A program made the position numbers and the translations under genes. The notes below the pieces were generated by a model. The model was given only the letters and a program-made list of their open reading frames with translations. It did not search any database and was not told where the DNA came from. A DNA stretch of 64,000 bases, taken from positions 1-64,000 of the forward strand of contig NZ_QCZH01000018.1 in the NCBI RefSeq assembly GCF_003097655.1, given 5' to 3'. Numbering within the stretch: the stretch's first letter is position 1; each line of letters opens with the position of its first letter. Positions 7,401 through 16,338 of the stretch are shown here, piece after piece. Source of the stretch: Flavobacterium laiguense (lineage in GTDB: Bacteria; Bacteroidota; Bacteroidia; Flavobacteriales; Flavobacteriaceae).

Positions 7401-8781
7401 ACAGAAGACCATCAAAACAGAAATTTCACTAACTGGAGTTGGATTACACACAGGAAAAGAAGTTAAAATGACTTTTAAACCTGCTCCAGTCAATAACGGA
7501 TTTACGTTTGTTCGTGTAGATTTAGAAGGTCAACCGGTTATTGAAGCAGATGCAAATTATGTTGTAAATACCCAAAGAGGTACCAATTTAGAAAAATTAG
7601 GTGTAAAAATACAAACTCCCGAGCATGTATTGGCAGCTTTAATGGGGAGTGATTTAGATAATATCATCATTGAGTTAGATGCTTCTGAACTGCCTATTAT
7701 GGATGGCTCTTCGAAATATTTCATTGAGGCAATAGAACAAGCGGGTACTATAGAACAAGAACTAAACAGAAATGTATATGTTGTAAAAGAAGTAATTTCT
7801 TTTACGGATGAAGCTACAGGAAGTGAAATTATGGTTATGCCAAGCGATCACTACAGTGTGACTGCTATGGTAGATTTTGGAACTAAAATTTTAGGAACCC
7901 AAAATGCAACTATGAAGACTATTTCTGAGTTTAAAACAGAAATTTCAAATGCAAGAACCTTTAGTTTTTTGCACGAATTGGAATCTCTTTTAGAAAATGG
8001 ATTGATAAAAGGTGGTGATTTAAATAATGCCATTGTATATGTAGACAAAGACATATCAGAGTCTACAATGGAAAATTTAAAGAAAGCATTCGGTAAAGAC
8101 GAGATAACCGTTAAACCAAATGGAATATTAGATAATCTTACGTTGCATTATCCAAATGAAGCTGCAAGACATAAATTGCTTGATGTAATTGGAGATTTAG
8201 CCTTAATTGGAACAAAAATTCAAGGAAAAATTATTGCCAACAAACCGGGACATTTTGTAAATACTCAATTTGCAAAAAAAATGGGAAAAATCATAAAAAA
8301 TGAACAAAGAAATTATGTTCCTACATATGATTTGAACCAAGAGCCTTTGATGGATATTCATAAAATCATGGCAGTGCTACCTCATAGACCTCCATTTTTA
8401 TTGATTGATAGAATCATAGAAATGTCTGACAGTCATGTTGTAGGAATGAAAAATGTAACAATGAATGAGAATTTCTTTGTAGGACATTTTCCAAACGCTC
8501 CAGTTATGCCAGGTGTATTAATCGTTGAAGCAATGGCACAAACAGGAGGAATCCTTGTTTTAAGCACTGTACCGGATCCAGAAAATTATTTGACATTTTT
8601 CATGAAAATTGATAATGTGAAATTCAAGCAAAAAGTATTACCTGGTGATACTCTAATTTTCAAATGTGATTTAATTACTCCTATAAGAAGAGGAATTTGT
8701 CACATGCAAGCCAATGCTTATGCAAATGGTAGATTAGTAGCTCAAGCCGAATTAATGGCACAAATTGCAAGAAAACAATAG
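7384..8781 (+). CDS. lpxC-fabZ: Bifunctional UDP-3-O-acyl-N-acetylglucosamine deacetylase / 3-hydroxyacyl-ACP dehydratase
   Basis: A fusion of LpxC, the committed zinc deacetylase of lipid A synthesis, with FabZ, which dehydrates 3-hydroxyacyl-ACP for fatty acid elongation. The 465 residues contain LpxC to about 305 with zinc-site motifs EHVLAALMG and HYPNEAARHKLLDVIGDLAL. FabZ follows from about 315 with LPHRPPFLLIDRI and the hot-dog active site FVGHFPNAPVMPGVLIVEAMAQTGG (His, then Glu). Both active sites look intact. The fusion is usual in Bacteroidetes. The first ATG at 7384 lies inside lpxD; a second ATG at 7393 is equally possible and would change only three residues. Confidence 0.96.
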   Translation: METMVKQKTIKTEISLTGVGLHTGKEVKMTFKPAPVNNGFTFVRVDLEGQPVIEADANYVVNTQRGTNLEKLGVKIQTPEHVLAALMGSDLDNIIIELDASELPIMDGSSKYFIEAIEQAGTIEQELNRNVYVVKEVISFTDEATGSEIMVMPSDHYSVTAMVDFGTKILGTQNATMKTISEFKTEISNARTFSFLHELESLLENGLIKGGDLNNAIVYVDKDISESTMENLKKAFGKDEITVKPNGILDNLTLHYPNEAARHKLLDVIGDLALIGTKIQGKIIANKPGHFVNTQFAKKMGKIIKNEQRNYVPTYDLNQEPLMDIHKIMAVLPHRPPFLLIDRIIEMSDSHVVGMKNVTMNENFFVGHFPNAPVMPGVLIVEAMAQTGGILVLSTVPDPENYLTFFMKIDNVKFKQKVLPGDTLIFKCDLITPIRRGICHMQANAYANGRLVAQAELMAQIARKQ

Positions 8782-8852
8782 ATTTAGATTAATTGGCCTT
8801 AAATAGTTTTAATGGCTTTTATTCTAAACAATAATAATATAAAAAAAAGCAG

Positions 8853-9638
8853 ATGAATCAACCGTTAGCATACGTTCATCCAGGTGCGAAAATCGCCAAA
8901 AATGTAGTTATTGAACCTTTTACAACCATTCACAATAATGTAGTTATTGGAGACGGTACATGGATTGGTTCTAATGTAACCATAATGGAAGGAGCGCGAA
9001 TTGGAAAGAATTGCAATATATTTCCCGGAGCAGTAATTTCAGCAGTCCCTCAGGATTTGAAGTTTGGAGGGGAAGATTCTTTGGCCATAATCGGAGATAA
9101 TTGTACCATCAGAGAATGTGTTACCATAAATAGAGGGACAATAGCTTCAGGTCAAACTACACTTGGAAATAATTGCCTAATTATGGCTACTGCACATATT
9201 GCACATGATTGCCATATTGGGGATAATGCTATTATTGTAAATGGAGTTGCTCTTGCTGGCCACGTAATAGTTGGTAACTATGCGGTTATTGGCGGTTTGG
9301 CTGCCATTCATCAATTTATTCATATTGGTGACCACGCAATGGTTTCTGGAGGTTCATTAGTTCGAAAAGATGTACCCCCTTTTACAAAAGCGGCAAAGGA
9401 ACCATTATCTTATGTTGGAATTAATTCTGTTGGATTAAGAAGACGAGGATTCACAACCGAAAAAATTAGAGAAATTCAAGAAATTTACAGAATTCTGTAT
9501 CAAAAAAATTACAATACGTCTCAAGCGATGGACATCATTGAAGCTGAAATGGAAGCTACTCCAGAGCGTGATGAAATTTTAGATTTTATCAGAAATTCAT
9601 CTAGAGGCGTAATGAAGGGATATTCCGGGAACTATTAA
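8853..9638 (+). CDS. lpxA: UDP-N-acetylglucosamine acyltransferase LpxA
   Basis: First acyltransfer of lipid A synthesis, from 3-hydroxyacyl-ACP to UDP-GlcNAc. The 261 residues form hexapeptide repeats through about residue 190, with the catalytic-region motif ATAHIAHDCHIGDNAI and the HQFIHIGDHAMVSGGS block characteristic of LpxA, then a helical C-terminus (RRGFTTEKIREIQEIYRI). Length is normal. It is 71 bases downstream of lpxC-fabZ on the same strand, so lpxD, lpxC-fabZ and lpxA form one pathway cluster. Confidence 0.95.
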   Translation: MNQPLAYVHPGAKIAKNVVIEPFTTIHNNVVIGDGTWIGSNVTIMEGARIGKNCNIFPGAVISAVPQDLKFGGEDSLAIIGDNCTIRECVTINRGTIASGQTTLGNNCLIMATAHIAHDCHIGDNAIIVNGVALAGHVIVGNYAVIGGLAAIHQFIHIGDHAMVSGGSLVRKDVPPFTKAAKEPLSYVGINSVGLRRRGFTTEKIREIQEIYRILYQKNYNTSQAMDIIEAEMEATPERDEILDFIRNSSRGVMKGYSGNY

Positions 9639-9756
9639 TTTTTGAATTAAGATTTCTAGTTTACATTATACAATATTAAAAGTATACATTAAATAATTAA
9701 TAAAGAAGATTGATTCTTTTTTTAGAATCTAAATTCTTAAATCTAAAATAAAAAAA

Positions 9757-10323
9757 ATGGCATCTACATCAGATATTAAAAACGGATTGTGCATCAAATA
9801 CAATAATGATATTTACAAAATCATTGAATTTTTACATGTGAAACCTGGTAAAGGACCTGCATTTGTAAGAACCAAATTGAGAAGTTTGAGCAATGGTAAA
9901 GTATTAGATAACACATTTTCTGCGGGTCATAAAATTGAAGAAGTAAGAGTTGAAAATCATAAATTTCAATTTTTATATCCTGAAGGTGATTTATTTCACT
10001 TCATGAATGTTGAAACTTTTGAACAAATTTCATTAAATAAAAGCATTCTTGACTCTCCAGATTTATTAAAAGAAGGAGAAAATGTTATGGTAAGTATCAA
10101 TACAGAAACAGATTTACCTCTTTCTGTAGACATGCCTGCATCTGTAATACTTGAAGTTACTTATGCTGAACCAGGTATAAAAGGAAATACAGCAACTAAT
10201 GCTACAAAATCGGCTACTGTTGAAACTGGAGCTACCGTAAATGTACCTTTGTTTATCAATGAAGGTGACAAAATAAAAATTGATACAGCATCAGGTTCTT
10301 ATATGGAACGTGTAAAAGCATAG
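9757..10323 (+). CDS. efp: Elongation factor P
   Basis: Ribosome-binding factor that relieves stalling at polyproline. The 188 residues have the three beta domains of EF-P: a KOW-like N-terminal domain with the loop KPGKGPAF, whose tip residue is Lys32, then two OB domains (LYPEGDLFHFMNVETFEQ; VPLFINEGDKIKIDTASGSYMERV at the end). The tip Lys is the site modified in bacteria that use EpmA/EpmB; no modification gene is visible here. The gene is followed by a clear hairpin terminator at 10331. Its place between two acyltransferase genes appears often in flavobacteria as I recall. Confidence 0.96.
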   Translation: MASTSDIKNGLCIKYNNDIYKIIEFLHVKPGKGPAFVRTKLRSLSNGKVLDNTFSAGHKIEEVRVENHKFQFLYPEGDLFHFMNVETFEQISLNKSILDSPDLLKEGENVMVSINTETDLPLSVDMPASVILEVTYAEPGIKGNTATNATKSATVETGATVNVPLFINEGDKIKIDTASGSYMERVKA

Positions 10324-10330
10324 TTTTCTA

Positions 10331-10373
10331 AAAATCCGTATTCAGTTGTTTAAACTAAATACGGATTTTTTAT
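10331..10373 (+). terminator. Terminator after efp
   Basis: AAAATCCGTA pairs with TACGGATTTT across a 19-base loop and runs into a T tract, eight bases after the efp stop codon. Confidence 0.8.
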
Positions 10374-10391
10374 ATACAGAATATTAAATTT

Positions 10392-11321
10392 ATGAAATTT
10401 CCAAAGGTTTATTCTTTACAAGACATTGCAAACTTACTTCAATGTGAATTTGTTGGTGATGCTTCTTTTCCAATTTACGGCATGAATGAAATTCATGTTG
10501 TAGAATCGGGTGATATCGTATTTGTCGATCATCCAAAATATTATGATAAAGCTTTAGATTCAGCAGCTACAGTTGTATTAATAAACAAAAAAGTAGATTG
10601 TCCAGAAGGAAAAGCATTGTTGATTTCTGATGATCCATTCAGAGATTTCAATACATTAACGCGTCATTTTAAACCTTTTCAATATGCCAATGTTTCTATT
10701 TCGGCTTCCGCCAAAGTAGGAGCAGGAACTATAATTCAACCCAATTCTTTTATAGGAAACCATGTGGTCATTGGTGAAAATTGTTTAATCCATTCCAATG
10801 TGTCAATTTACGATCATACTGTGATCGGAAATAATGTAATCATTCATGCTGGTACCATTCTTGGGGCCGATGCCTTTTATTATAAAAAACGAGCCGAAGG
10901 ATATGATCAATTGCTATCAGGCGGTAGGGTTGTCATCAAAGATAATGTGGGGATTGGAGCACTTTGTACCATTGACAAAGGGGTAACAGGAGATACCATC
11001 ATTGGCGAAGGAACAAAAATTGACAATCAAGTACACATAGGACACGATACTGTCATTGGAAAAAAATGCTTAATTGCTTCACAAACTGGTATAGCCGGTT
11101 GTGTTATTATTGAAGACGAAGTTACTATTTGGGGACAGGTGGGAACAACAAGCGGTATTACAATTGGGGCTAACGCAGTAATTTTGGGTCAAACTGGAGT
11201 TACTAAGTCAGTCGAAGGAGGAAAAAGTTATTTTGGAACTCCAATAGAAGAATCAAGAGAAAAATTGAAACAACTGGCTAATATTAAAAAGATTCCTGAA
11301 ATTTTAAAAAAATTGAAGTAA
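10392..11321 (+). CDS. LpxD-like N-acyltransferase paralog
   Basis: A 309-residue protein with the same plan as LpxD: an N-terminal domain (about 1-95, with SGDIVFVDHPKYYDKAL, like the FLSNPKY block of LpxD) and a hexapeptide beta-helix (about 103-285) containing NQVHIGHDTVIG, which keeps the catalytic-type His. It lacks the longer C-terminal helix of the LpxD at 6357 and is 38 residues shorter. It may acylate UDP-sugar intermediates as a second LpxD or modify another surface glycan precursor; the sequence cannot decide. It follows the efp terminator by 19 bases and is separated by one base from the next gene. Confidence 0.8.
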   Translation: MKFPKVYSLQDIANLLQCEFVGDASFPIYGMNEIHVVESGDIVFVDHPKYYDKALDSAATVVLINKKVDCPEGKALLISDDPFRDFNTLTRHFKPFQYANVSISASAKVGAGTIIQPNSFIGNHVVIGENCLIHSNVSIYDHTVIGNNVIIHAGTILGADAFYYKKRAEGYDQLLSGGRVVIKDNVGIGALCTIDKGVTGDTIIGEGTKIDNQVHIGHDTVIGKKCLIASQTGIAGCVIIEDEVTIWGQVGTTSGITIGANAVILGQTGVTKSVEGGKSYFGTPIEESREKLKQLANIKKIPEILKKLK

Positions 11322-11322
11322 T

Positions 11323-11685
11323 ATGTCTGCTAAAGAAATTGTCAAAAGCTTTTATAAATCGGATGCCATTATCAATCCTGAGATAATGAAAGAATATCTA
11401 CATCCCGATTTTTCATTAGAATGGAATAGTAGCAAAGGATTTATACAAATGGATTATGATGCTTTAATGAAATTCACCAATGAAATTAGTAGAGCCTATG
11501 TTCGTACTAAGGTAAGAATAAGCCACATAATTGAGGAGAATAATTTAGTTTCGGTACGTTTTTCTCATTTTGTAAAAACAATTGAGAACCCAAGAGAAGA
11601 AATGTTATTGGCTCATATTATGATTGTTTGGGAATTAAAAGACAATAAATTATACAAAGGCTATCAAATGAGTCAGATTCTGTAA
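11323..11685 (+). CDS. NTF2-like / SnoaL-type small protein
   Basis: A 120-residue protein that looks like the cone-shaped NTF2/SnoaL fold: an N-terminal helix pair (AKEIVKSFYKSDAII), a HPDFSLEWNSSKGF stretch, and C-terminal strands with LAHIMIVWELKDNKLYKGYQMSQ. Members act as small enzymes or ligand pockets; the role here is unknown. It starts one base after the stop of the LpxD-like gene, so the two are translationally linked and probably act in a common process. Confidence 0.75.
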   Translation: MSAKEIVKSFYKSDAIINPEIMKEYLHPDFSLEWNSSKGFIQMDYDALMKFTNEISRAYVRTKVRISHIIEENNLVSVRFSHFVKTIENPREEMLLAHIMIVWELKDNKLYKGYQMSQIL

Positions 11686-11726
11686 TTTATTTTTATTAAA
11701 AAAGTAAAGAATAATTACAAAAACCT

Positions 11727-11734
11727 TACTTTTG
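11727..11734 (+). promoter_or_regulatory. Putative -7 box TACTTTTG of sucD
   Basis: TACTTTTG fits the Bacteroidetes -7 consensus and lies 36 bases upstream of the sucD ATG. No clear -33 TTTG is seen. Confidence 0.5.
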
Positions 11735-11769
11735 CAACACAATTTTAAAAACTACATAAAAAATATATC

Positions 11770-12642
11770 ATGAGTGTTTTAGTTAATAAAGATTCCAAAA
11801 TAATAGTTCAAGGATTTACAGGTAGCGAAGGAACTTTCCACGCTTCGCAAATGATTGAATACGGTACAAACGTTGTTGGAGGAGTTACTCCAGGAAAAGG
11901 GGGAACAACTCATTTGGACCTTCCTGTTTTTAATACAGTAAAGGATGCCGTTGAACAAGCTGGCGCTGATACAACTATTATTTTTGTACCACCTGCTTTT
12001 GCTGCTGATGCCATTATGGAAGCTGCCGATGCTGGTATAAAAGTAATTATTGCTATTACAGAAGGAATTCCTGTTGCTGATATGATTAAAGCAAACAGTT
12101 ATGTAAAAGAAAGAAACGCAAGATTAATTGGTCCAAACTGCCCAGGTGTAATTACTCCAGGTGAAGCTAAAGTTGGTATTATGCCAGGTTTTGTATTCAA
12201 AAAAGGAACTGTTGGAATTGTTTCAAAATCAGGAACTTTAACGTATGAAGCGGCTGATCAAGTTGTAAAACAAGGATTGGGTATCACTACTGCTATCGGT
12301 ATTGGTGGAGATCCAATTATTGGAACAACTACAAAAGAAGCTGTTGAATTATTGATGAATGATCCAGAAACAGAATGTATCGTTATGATTGGTGAAATTG
12401 GTGGTCAATTAGAAGCTGATGCTGCTAAATGGATTAAAGCTGATGGAAACCGTAAACCAGTTGTTGGATTTATCGCAGGAGTTACTGCTCCAGCAGGTCG
12501 TACAATGGGGCACGCAGGTGCTATCGTTGGAGGTTCTGATGATACAGCTGAAGCTAAAAAACAAATCATGAGAGAATGTGGTATTCACGTAGTAGATTCT
12601 CCAGCAGAGATTGGTAAAAAAGTAAAAGAAGTATTGGGTTAA
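11770..12642 (+). CDS. sucD: Succinyl-CoA synthetase alpha subunit
   Basis: Alpha subunit of succinate-CoA ligase in the TCA cycle; binds CoA and carries the phosphohistidine. The 290 residues include the CoA-binding Rossmann domain ([21 protein letters not shown] near 12-32 and GGVTPGKGG near 37-45) and the ligase domain with the phosphorylated His at about 248 in [13 protein letters not shown]. Length is typical. The beta subunit gene sucC is not adjacent, which is common in flavobacteria. A TACTTTTG box precedes it and a strong hairpin follows, so it is probably transcribed alone. Confidence 0.96.
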   Translation: MSVLVNKDSKIIVQGFTGSEGTFHASQMIEYGTNVVGGVTPGKGGTTHLDLPVFNTVKDAVEQAGADTTIIFVPPAFAADAIMEAADAGIKVIIAITEGIPVADMIKANSYVKERNARLIGPNCPGVITPGEAKVGIMPGFVFKKGTVGIVSKSGTLTYEAADQVVKQGLGITTAIGIGGDPIIGTTTKEAVELLMNDPETECIVMIGEIGGQLEADAAKWIKADGNRKPVVGFIAGVTAPAGRTMGHAGAIVGGSDDTAEAKKQIMRECGIHVVDSPAEIGKKVKEVLG

Positions 12643-12670
12643 TTTCCAATAGGTTAAATAATAAATTATA

Positions 12671-12710
12671 AAAGCTCCGTCAAGTTGAATAAACGAGATG
12701 GAGCTTTTTC
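12671..12710 (+). terminator. Terminator after sucD
   Basis: AAAGCTCCGTC pairs with GATGGAGCTTT (one G-T pair) and is followed by T residues, 28 bases after the sucD stop. Confidence 0.75.
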
Positions 12711-12789
12711 TTAATTTATGTTGTTTGATAAAATAAGTAATTATAAACAATCACTTTGGGTCTTTGTTCCTTAGTGGAAAATTAAAAAT

Positions 12790-13218
12790 ATGTATAAAGA
12801 ATTAGAAAAGTTTACAGTAAAAGGACATTTTACGTTTACACAGGATGATAGTTTAGAAGAAGTATGTAATGCATCAGAATCAGGAAGTGGTATTTTCCTT
12901 GTTTATGCTGCAGGTGTAGATTCTAAAGAATTAATAATGGTTTCCTCTACAGGAACTGTTCAAAACGACGGAACTTTAAAAAGCAAAAACGGAGGTCTAA
13001 AAGACAAAATCGTAAACGGTCATCAGTTTGCAAAAACAGGAAGAAAATATTCTTGGCCTGCACAAATGAAAATCGAAAACATTGACAGACTTGAAGTACT
13101 TTGGTTCGAAACATTCAATGCAAATGAAAAATCTATCCCAACAAGTGTGGAAGGTCAAATTTTACAAAATTTCTTAGACGAAAATGGTAAATTACCAAGA
13201 TGGAATGTTGCATTCTAA
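12790..13218 (+). CDS. Conserved protein of unknown function
   Basis: A 142-residue soluble protein without a signal peptide or membrane segment. Visible features are an acidic N-terminus (FTFTQDDSLEEVCNA), a hydrophobic core strand (GIFLVYAAGVDSKELIMVSSTG) and a C-terminal half with KYSWPAQMKIENIDRLEVLWFET and a final LPRWNVAF. The SWP..M and LEVLWFET pieces suggest a compact alpha/beta fold, but I do not recognise the family. It is bracketed by terminators at 12671 and 13240, so it forms its own transcription unit, with no functional hint from the neighbours. Confidence 0.75.
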   Translation: MYKELEKFTVKGHFTFTQDDSLEEVCNASESGSGIFLVYAAGVDSKELIMVSSTGTVQNDGTLKSKNGGLKDKIVNGHQFAKTGRKYSWPAQMKIENIDRLEVLWFETFNANEKSIPTSVEGQILQNFLDENGKLPRWNVAF

Positions 13219-13239
13219 TACATTCTTGTTTTAAACAAA

Positions 13240-13268
13240 AAAGCTTTACGGTTCGTAAAGCTTTTTTT
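13240..13268. terminator. Terminator between convergent genes
   Basis: AAGCTTTACG and CGTAAAGCTT form a stem with a short TT loop, flanked by A and T runs on its two sides, so it can work for the plus gene ending at 13218 and for msrB ending at 13299. Confidence 0.85.
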
Positions 13269-13298
13269 ATTTAAAACAGTTTTTGAATAATAATCTAT

Positions 13299-13691
13299 CT
13301 ATTTTTCTTTAAAATCAATAGATAAAGAATTAACACAATAGCGTTGCCCCGTTTTAGTTGGACCATCTTCAAAAACATGACCTAAATGTCCGCCGCAATT
13401 AGCGCAAACTATTTCGGTTCGTTTCATCCCATGCGTATCATCAACAATATATTCAACTTTTCCGGGTATCGATTCATCGAATGAAGGCCAACCACAGTGT
13501 GCATCAAACTTAGAATTACTTTCAAATAGGGGAGTCCCGCATCCACCGCAACAATACGTCCCATTTTCGTAATGTAAATTATACTTTCCTGTATGTGGGT
13601 ACTCAGTTCCTTTTTCGCGAAGAATTTTGTATCTCTCAGAACCCAATATTTCTTCCCATTCTTTTTTGGATTTTATAAAAGGATAATTCAT
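13299..13691 (-). CDS. msrB: Peptide methionine-(R)-S-oxide reductase MsrB
   Basis: Repairs R-form methionine sulfoxide in proteins, reduced by thioredoxin. The 130 residues show the zinc site CGGC (Cys48, Cys51) and CANC (Cys96, Cys99), the block HCGWPSF with Cys66, and catalytic Cys119 in QRYCVNSLS. No signal peptide is present, so it should be cytoplasmic. It is a single-domain MsrB; no msrA is fused or adjacent. Downstream lies a bidirectional terminator, and upstream a CTTAG inverted repeat. Confidence 0.95.
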   Translation of the reverse strand: MNYPFIKSKKEWEEILGSERYKILREKGTEYPHTGKYNLHYENGTYCCGGCGTPLFESNSKFDAHCGWPSFDESIPGKVEYIVDDTHGMKRTEIVCANCGGHLGHVFEDGPTKTGQRYCVNSLSIDFKEK

Positions 13692-13716
13692 AGTCTTTAA
13701 TTTTTAAAATTTTCAG

Positions 13717-13857
13717 CTACTAAGACACTAAGTTGCAAAGATTCTAAGTTTAGAAAAAAGGTTTTGAGCTTTTTTCTAAACTTGGGTGTATTATTTCTCA
13801 ATTTTCAAGAAAATTATTTATCCGCATAAATCTTAGCAACTTAATGTCTTAGAATCT
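13717..13857. repeat. CTTAG-family inverted repeat
   Basis: TAAGACACTAAGTTGC near 13721-13736 is matched in reverse complement by GCAACTTAATGTCTTA near 13836-13851 with one mismatch. Both arms contain further TTCTAAG/CTTAGAA words. The same words recur at 52721-52806. It lies between msrB and an upstream gene of the same strand. Confidence 0.65.
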
Positions 13858-13866
13858 CTTGAATAG

Positions 13867-14730
13867 TTATTTTTTTATAAAATTAATGATTTTTTCAATC
13901 ACCTGATGATCGGCAAGTATCTTTCTATGTCCTAATTCTTTTGTTATCATTAATTCCGCATTTTTTAAATATTTGTGAATATGATTTCCTGCTTTTACAG
14001 GAACTTCGGGGTCATTTTCATCATGTATTACCAAAGTGGGAATCTCCGTTTTTGAGGCTGCTCTGTAAGCACTGTAATCATCCATGCTTCCTCCATACTT
14101 ATTCTCAATGTACAAGCATAATTGAGTACTGATTTCTGGTTTTAATTCTAATTTTTTAATGAAATCATCAATTATGTCTTGAACAATGTCTCCACTTCCT
14201 ATAATGATAGCACGATTAACAGAAAAGCCTTTTTTTATGGCATTTAACACAGACATACCTCCTAATGAATGTCCAATAGCGATCTCAAAAGGACCATATA
14301 GCTTATCAATTTCAAGTATTGAATCAATAAAATCAACCATAATTGATGAGTTTCCGGGGGATTTCCCGTGTGCTGGAGCATCAAAACTAACAGTTGAATA
14401 ACCTGATTTTAATAGCTCATCGGCTATTTTACACAATTGGGTGCCTCTTCCGGACCAGCCATGAACCAATAAAACTTTTTTTTCACTTACACCGTATTGG
14501 TAAACCACTATTTTTTTGTTTATGGTTGGAACGGTAATTAGCGTTTGAATACTTTTTTGATCCATCTCCATTTCTCGTTTTGGAGTTTTATGTCGTATTG
14601 GAGTCGTAAATAGTTTGAAAGCATAAACAGTAACTAATCTTGTAGAGAAAAAAGCGATAACCTTACTGGAAAGCACTATAAATCTAGGAATTTCTAAAGG
14701 TCTTGTATGATTTGAAGGTTTTATTGCCAT
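13867..14730 (-). CDS. Alpha/beta hydrolase
   Basis: A 287-residue alpha/beta-hydrolase. It has VLLVHGWSGRG (oxyanion strand) near 88-98, the nucleophile elbow GHSLGG near 149-154, an acid in HDENDPEVP near 236-244 and the His in ELGHRKILAD near 264-273, so the triad appears intact. The N-terminal 50 residues include a hydrophobic stretch (FIVLSSKVIAFFSTRLVTVYAF) that could anchor it to the membrane. Substrate is unknown; esterase or lipase activity is likely. It faces glgA divergently, so no functional link is implied. Confidence 0.85.
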   Translation of the reverse strand: MAIKPSNHTRPLEIPRFIVLSSKVIAFFSTRLVTVYAFKLFTTPIRHKTPKREMEMDQKSIQTLITVPTINKKIVVYQYGVSEKKVLLVHGWSGRGTQLCKIADELLKSGYSTVSFDAPAHGKSPGNSSIMVDFIDSILEIDKLYGPFEIAIGHSLGGMSVLNAIKKGFSVNRAIIIGSGDIVQDIIDDFIKKLELKPEISTQLCLYIENKYGGSMDDYSAYRAASKTEIPTLVIHDENDPEVPVKAGNHIHKYLKNAELMITKELGHRKILADHQVIEKIINFIKK

Positions 14731-14907
14731 ATTGATAAATATTAAAAACGAAGAGATTATCTTACTTTTTTTTGTTAAATTTAAAACATAAAAGTAATGT
14801 AAAATTAAAGTTTATTTAATTTTATATTGTTGTGTTTTTTCAATTAAAATTTAAATTTTACATAAAAAAATCAAATTATTTTGGTTAAAATCTATAAAAC
14901 ATCATAA

Positions 14908-16338
14908 ATGGAAATATTTCACATTGGAGCAGAATGTTATCCTGCTGCAAAAGTGGGAGGTCTAGCCGATGTGGTTGGAGCCTTACCAAAATATCAAAGT
15001 AACACAGAAACTCAAGTTCGAGTTGTTATTCCTTGTTATGATAACACCTTTAGAAAAGAAAATAATTTTGTATGTGTTCATTGGAGTACTTTACAATTAG
15101 GGAAATTTAACTTTCCTTTTAGTGTACTTAAAGAGACTTCAGACAAATTGGGATTTGAATTGTATGTAATTGAAATCCCCGAACTTTTTGACAGGCCAAA
15201 TATATATAGTTATAAAGATGATATTGAGCGTTTTTTATCTTTTCAAATTGCAACTCTAGATTGGATTATTGGTAGAGGATCAGTTCCTGATATAATTCAT
15301 TGCCATGATCATCATACTGGTTTAATCCCTTTTATGATAACTTATAGTTATAAATATGAGAAGCTAAGAAATATAGCAACTGTGATTACCATCCATAATG
15401 CTTTGTATCAAGGACAATTTGGTTTTGATAAATTGCATTATTTGCCAGAATTCGATTTGGTACATGTAAATGTATTAGAATGGGGTAACTGTATCAATTC
15501 ATTGGCAGCAGGGATAAAATGTGCCGATGCCGTTACAACCGTTTCTCCTAGTTATCTCAATGAAATCAATTATTCGGCAAATGGACTTGAATCATTATTT
15601 CAAAAGGTTCGCTACAAGTCTAAAGGGATTCTTAACGGAATTGATGATGATATTTGGGATCCTGAAATAGATCCGATGTTGGATGTAAATTATAATATAG
15701 AAACACAAGAAAAAGGAAAACGGGAGAATAAAGAGCAATTGTGTGCGCGTTTTAATTTAGATCCCACAAAACCGCTTTTCAGTTTCATCGGTCGATTATT
15801 CGATGAAAAAGGAGCAGATTTATTGTCACAAGCGTCAGTACTGGCCTTATCTGAAAATAGTGAAGCTATTAATATTCTGGTTTTAGGTTCTGGAAATATT
15901 GAAATTGAAAACCAACTTACTGAATTATCTCAGGATTATAGAGGTTTTTTTAATGTCTTTATTGGTTATGACGAAGTATTAGCCCATAAAACATACGCTG
16001 GATCTGATTTTCTATTAATGCCATCGAGAGTAGAACCTTGTGGTTTGAATCAGATGTATTCCATGCGATATGGTACAATACCCATGGTGAGAAGAACTGG
16101 CGGATTAAAAGATACAGTTGCTGACTTTGAAGATGACGGAAACGGAATATGCTTCGATCAAGCTTCTGTTGAAAATATTTGCGACGCTATCAAAAGAGCC
16201 TTAAAGTTATATGAAGACCAATCAAGCATCAATAAAATTAGAATAAAAGGAATGAATACTGATCATTCTTGGCAACGTGTTTGTCAAGAATATATAGAAT
16301 TATATAATTTAATTATTACTAAACGAAATGAAAACTAA
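14908..16338 (+). CDS. glgA: Glycogen synthase GlgA (GT5)
   Basis: Transfers glucose from ADP-glucose to alpha-1,4-glucan ends, or in some bacteria makes maltose-1-phosphate. The 476 residues have the GT5 N-terminal ADP-glucose site KVGGLADVVG (Lys15), the catalytic-domain HCHDHHTG block near 131-138, TVSPSY near 211, and the GT-B C-terminal donor site PSRVEPCGLNQMYSMRYGTIPMV near 372-395. Length matches the family. It overlaps glgC by 11 bases, so the two are one operon. The ATG at 14908 sits right at the start of the conserved fold. Confidence 0.94.
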   Translation: MEIFHIGAECYPAAKVGGLADVVGALPKYQSNTETQVRVVIPCYDNTFRKENNFVCVHWSTLQLGKFNFPFSVLKETSDKLGFELYVIEIPELFDRPNIYSYKDDIERFLSFQIATLDWIIGRGSVPDIIHCHDHHTGLIPFMITYSYKYEKLRNIATVITIHNALYQGQFGFDKLHYLPEFDLVHVNVLEWGNCINSLAAGIKCADAVTTVSPSYLNEINYSANGLESLFQKVRYKSKGILNGIDDDIWDPEIDPMLDVNYNIETQEKGKRENKEQLCARFNLDPTKPLFSFIGRLFDEKGADLLSQASVLALSENSEAINILVLGSGNIEIENQLTELSQDYRGFFNVFIGYDEVLAHKTYAGSDFLLMPSRVEPCGLNQMYSMRYGTIPMVRRTGGLKDTVADFEDDGNGICFDQASVENICDAIKRALKLYEDQSSINKIRIKGMNTDHSWQRVCQEYIELYNLIITKRNEN

